Origin: DASVDK01 sp036381125 [NCBI: Thermodesulfobacteriota bacterium] | GTDB taxonomy: Bacteria > DASVDK01 | Length of the DNA stretch: 19,298 nt | Reading direction: 5' to 3' | Assembly (NCBI GenBank): GCA_036381125.1 | Contig: DASVDK010000286.1 | Span: 1 to 19,298 of the forward strand | Part shown: in pieces, positions 15,647 to 19,298 of the stretch | How the letters are laid out: every line of letters begins with the position of its first letter | Position numbering within the stretch: the first letter of the stretch is position 1 | The notes under the pieces: model-generated | The model's database searches: none | The model's input: only the letters and a program-made list of their open reading frames with translations | Told to the model about the DNA's origin: nothing | Program-made: the position numbers and the translations under genes

Positions 15647-16366
15647 ATGACGGCAGGCGGCGAGACGCGGGAACGGGAGGCGTTTCGCATCCTTACGGAG
15701 CTTGTGGGCGAGAGCGGGCCCCCCCCGATCGCCTACCCCCGGTTGTCCGCGTGGCTGGCGGGCAGGCCGGCCGTCGAGCGCCGGCGGGGCGAGGTCCTCT
15801 TCGCCGACGGCGACGCCTATCGGGGCGCCGTCTTCCTCGTCGCCGGCACGGTGGCGCTCCGCAAGACGTCGGCGCGCGGCCGCGCGTTGATCCTCTCGGT
15901 CGAGACGGCCGGACGGCTCTTCGGTGAGCCGCCGCACTTCACCGGGGAGCCGGGCTACACGGTGTCGGCGCACGTGGTCGCCCCGTCGCGGATCATCTGG
16001 CTCACGCCCGCCGAGGTCGACTCGGCGCTCGAGGAGCCGCCGGTCGGGCGGGAGATCGTGGCGAACCTCGCGCGCAAGCTCCAGTATTTCCGGCACACGA
16101 TCTTCGAGTTCACCCTCATCGACACGCAGCGCCGGCTCTACCGCTTCCTCCACGACCTCGCCCGCTCGGCCCAGCACCGCAACCCGCCGCTCCTGCCGAC
16201 GACCGTCACCCTCCCGATCAGCAAACTCGAGCTGTCGCAGCTCATGGGCGTCACGCCCGAGACCCTCTCCCGGAGCTTCGAGGCGCTGGAGGCGGCCGGC
16301 GCCCTGGTGCGCCTGCCGGGGCGGGCGATCCGGCTGCGGCGCTGGGCCGAGGGGGACCCCGCCTAG
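15647..16366 (+). CDS. Crp/Fnr-family transcriptional regulator without cysteines
   Basis: The 239-aa protein has an N-terminal cyclic-nucleotide-binding-like beta-roll (about 30-125), a long dimerisation helix (about 132-165) and a winged helix-turn-helix (about 168-230). The recognition helix reads GVTPETLSRSFEAL, with Glu205, Ser208 and Arg209 in the positions that read TTGA in Fnr. There is no cysteine at all, so it cannot hold the oxygen-sensing 4Fe-4S cluster of Fnr. It is nearer in kind to Dnr/NnrR (heme, NO) or to FixK, but the signal is not visible. The effector pocket also lacks a clear cAMP set. AGGGG lies 6 nt before ATG. Fnr-type boxes occur just before and just after the gene. 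Confidence 0.9.
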   Translation: MTAGGETREREAFRILTELVGESGPPPIAYPRLSAWLAGRPAVERRRGEVLFADGDAYRGAVFLVAGTVALRKTSARGRALILSVETAGRLFGEPPHFTGEPGYTVSAHVVAPSRIIWLTPAEVDSALEEPPVGREIVANLARKLQYFRHTIFEFTLIDTQRRLYRFLHDLARSAQHRNPPLLPTTVTLPISKLELSQLMGVTPETLSRSFEALEAAGALVRLPGRAIRLRRWAEGDPA

Positions 16367-16378
16367 GGCCCCGCCGGA

Positions 16379-16421
16379 CTTGATGTGCGTCAAGGCGACC
16401 CCGATGGGCCGCCGGTAGGAT
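16379..16421 (+). promoter_or_regulatory. Fnr-type box with class II promoter spacing
   Basis: CTTGATGTGCGTCAAG (16379-16394) is a TTGA-N6-TCAA box 12 nt after the regulator stop codon. TAGGAT (16416-16421, 4/6 to -10) would start transcription at about 16428. That puts the box centre at -41.5, the classical position for activation by Crp/Fnr proteins. No -35 is needed in this arrangement and none is seen. The transcript would run towards acs. Confidence 0.6.
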
Positions 16422-16427
16422 GATTCT

Positions 16428-16570
16428 CAGGCGGCTGGCGATTCCCTTCCCCGACCCCCGAGTGTGCCGCCTTGCCGCTCCCACCGAGAGCCGAGCGGTC
16501 CATGGCCCGGACCCCCGACGTCTCGAGGCGCTCGGGCGCCGATTCCGTCTCCGGCGCCCGAGCGCCTTGG
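16428..16570 (+). ncRNA. Possible Fnr-box-controlled short transcript
   Basis: If transcription starts at the class II Fnr-type promoter (about 16428) and ends at the hairpin 16526-16567, the product is a non-coding RNA of about 140 nt. The ends are inferred from those two signals only; alternatively the hairpin is an attenuator in a long acs leader. No known RNA family is recognised. Confidence 0.25.
16526..16567 (+). terminator. Perfect 16-bp stem hairpin upstream of acs
   Basis: AGGCGCTCGGGCGCCG (16526-16541) pairs without mismatch with 16552-16567 across a 10-nt loop. It is followed by TGGG, not a U-run. In GC-rich genomes such U-less hairpins often terminate. It could end the regulator gene's mRNA, end a short Fnr-controlled RNA, or attenuate read-through into acs. 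Confidence 0.5.
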
Positions 16571-16596
16571 GCCGCGCTCGAGGGCCATCCTGGTGC

Positions 16597-16628
16597 TTGT
16601 ACCGGATATAACCGTGTTCGGCTACAAT
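16597..16628 (+). promoter_or_regulatory. Probable proximal promoter of acs
   Basis: Two good -10 hexamers occur in an AT-rich island: TATAAC (16607-16612, 5/6) and TACAAT (16623-16628, 5/6). The only -35-like sequence is TTGTAC (16597-16602), which lies 20 bp before TACAAT, longer than ideal. Initiation near 16635 would give a leader of about 78 nt, downstream of the hairpin. Confidence 0.45.
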
Positions 16629-16712
16629 GGCTGGCGGCATCGGCCGTCCCGGCGCCGCTCGAAGGGGACGGCCCGAACCGACAGGATTCCTCACCGAGCA
16701 AGGGGAGATGTT

Positions 16713-18659
<1,947 letters not shown>

Positions 18660-18669
18660 GCGCCCGTGG

Positions 18670-18706
18670 CCTGCCCGAGCGGAGCCTTCGGGCTCCGCTC
18701 GGCAGG
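18670..18706 (+). terminator. Hairpin terminator after acs
   Basis: A 16-bp stem (18670-18686 with 18691-18706, one bulged C) closes on a TTCG tetraloop, 10 nt after the acs stop. There is no U-tract, as is common at this GC content. It may also stop the convergent regulator transcript. Confidence 0.75.
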
Positions 18707-18731
18707 CGCCGCCCCTGCCGACGTACGTCGT

Positions 18732-19298
18732 TCACCTTGCGTCGGAGCCGATCCTGCCCGCGGCGTGCGCTCCCCGGCGTCGCGCCGCCCTTCGGCGTCC
18801 CCTGTGCCGACCCGAGTCCCCGTGGATGTCGCGAGCCTGAAGGACGCGATCCCGTGCCGCCCAGATGTGCTCGCGCATCAGCGCGTCGGCCCTGACGGCG
18901 TCGCGAGCGATGAGCGCGGCGAGGATGCGCTTGTGCGCGACGTGCGACTCACGGATCTGGTCCGGCGTGAAGTTGGCGAAGGTCCGAACGGCGAACGGCA
19001 GGTCGGTGATCTGATCGATCAACTTCTTCAAGGTCCGGTTCTGGACCAAGCTGTAGAGGAAGCCGTGGAACTCGTTGTTCATCCGCCGGAACGTGTCGCG
19101 CATCTCCGGCCCGTAGTGACCCGAAGCGGCACTCTTCTCGAGGATGGCCTCCATGCCGAGCACGATCCGCTCGAGAGCAGCGGCCTGCTCGGCGGACAGC
19201 CCTCGCGCGGCGACCTCCCGCATCGCCTCCGCTTCGAGGATGGCCCGGCAGGCATAGAGGTCCCGGACGTCGGCTTCCGTGTACCGGCGGGCTCGATG
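18732..19298 (-). CDS. GntR-family regulator, FCD domain (partial, N-terminus beyond right edge)
   Basis: The frame is open to the right edge and shows the last 188 residues. It begins RRYTEADVRDLYACRAILEAEAM, the usual entry to an FCD domain, and contains NNEFHGFLYSLVQNRTL and ESHVAHKRILAALIARDAVRADALMREHI, giving the histidine ligand set. The DNA-binding winged helix must lie beyond the window. The last 35 residues or so are an Arg/Gly/Ala-rich tail that FCD proteins normally lack; a frameshift near the end or simple C-terminal drift could explain it. An internal ATG at 19221-19223 is not the true start because the FCD domain begins upstream. It is convergent with acs, and its regulated genes are not in view. 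Confidence 0.88.
   Translation of the reverse strand, partial: HRARRYTEADVRDLYACRAILEAEAMREVAARGLSAEQAAALERIVLGMEAILEKSAASGHYGPEMRDTFRRMNNEFHGFLYSLVQNRTLKKLIDQITDLPFAVRTFANFTPDQIRESHVAHKRILAALIARDAVRADALMREHIWAARDRVLQARDIHGDSGRHRGRRRAARRRGAHAAGRIGSDAR

Larger units (their letters stand above)
16367..16712 (+). other. 346-bp non-coding region between the regulator and acs
   Basis: In order this stretch holds an Fnr-type box (16379-16394), a -10-like element (16416-16421), a strong 16-bp stem hairpin (16526-16567), two AT-rich -10-like hexamers (16607-16628) and the acs ribosome site (16701-16707). Reading frames in it, including an upstream extension of acs to 16464, have no family resemblance and run through the hairpin, so I treat it as regulatory. 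Confidence 0.7.

Noticed and set aside
16420-16611. 63-codon plus-strand ORF starting at 16420
   Set aside because: Its start lies upstream of the predicted transcription start at about 16428, it has no ribosome site, and it runs through the 16-bp stem hairpin with Arg/Pro-rich sequence.
18719-18730. 12-bp palindrome CGACGTACGTCG beside the stop of the right-edge regulator
   Set aside because: It is short, lies between two convergent gene ends where no operator is expected, and short CG-rich palindromes are common by chance here.

Overview
The window is very GC-rich, gene-dense bacterial chromosome with short intergenic gaps, many 4-bp ATGA/GTGA overlaps and GTG starts. TRAP and SsuA/NMT1-type ABC uptake systems, FCD-type GntR regulators, an aa3-type oxidase and AMP-forming acetyl-CoA synthetase suggest an aerobic or facultative heterotroph from soil or the subsurface. 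Candidatus Rokubacteria/Methylomirabilota or a high-GC proteobacterium would fit, but there is no rRNA or marker gene here to settle it. No mobile element, CRISPR array, tRNA or rRNA was seen.

Layout. (1) Minus strand, 3636 to 1: glutamate dehydrogenase, then a long NfeD-type membrane protease and the flotillin-like FloA (cut by the left edge). (2) Plus strand, 3916-4563: a divergent acetolactate-decarboxylase-fold protein. (3) Minus strand, 10689 to 4589: a seven-gene operon of ADP-ribosylglycohydrolase-family enzyme, TRAP transporter DctP-DctQ-DctM, FCD GntR regulator, RpiB-type isomerase and ribokinase. It is headed by a TTGACA promoter and a perfect 17-bp FadR-type palindrome. (4) Plus strand, 10887-13574: a three-gene NMT1/SsuA-type ABC importer, divergent from the operon. 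(5) Minus strand, 15471-13651: a solitary cytochrome c oxidase subunit I, divergent from (6) a cysteine-free Crp/Fnr regulator (plus, 15647-16366). TTGA-N6-TCAA boxes lie on both sides of the regulator. (7) Plus strand, 16713-18659: acetyl-CoA synthetase, with a 346-bp leader region holding an Fnr box, a 16-bp stem hairpin and a proximal promoter. (8) Minus strand at the right edge: a second FCD GntR regulator, 5' part missing.

How the genes work together. The most interesting block is region 3. It reads as a self-regulated route for taking up a ribosylated compound, cleaving its glycosidic bond, phosphorylating the released pentose and isomerising it. Both the hydrolase and the isomerase differ from the canonical enzymes at key positions, so the substrate may be new. 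The second theme is a Crp/Fnr-type regulator whose recognition helix (E-x-x-S-R) matches the TTGA boxes beside it. These point to control of coxA, of itself, and of a downstream transcript that is either the distal acs mRNA or a small RNA ending at the hairpin.
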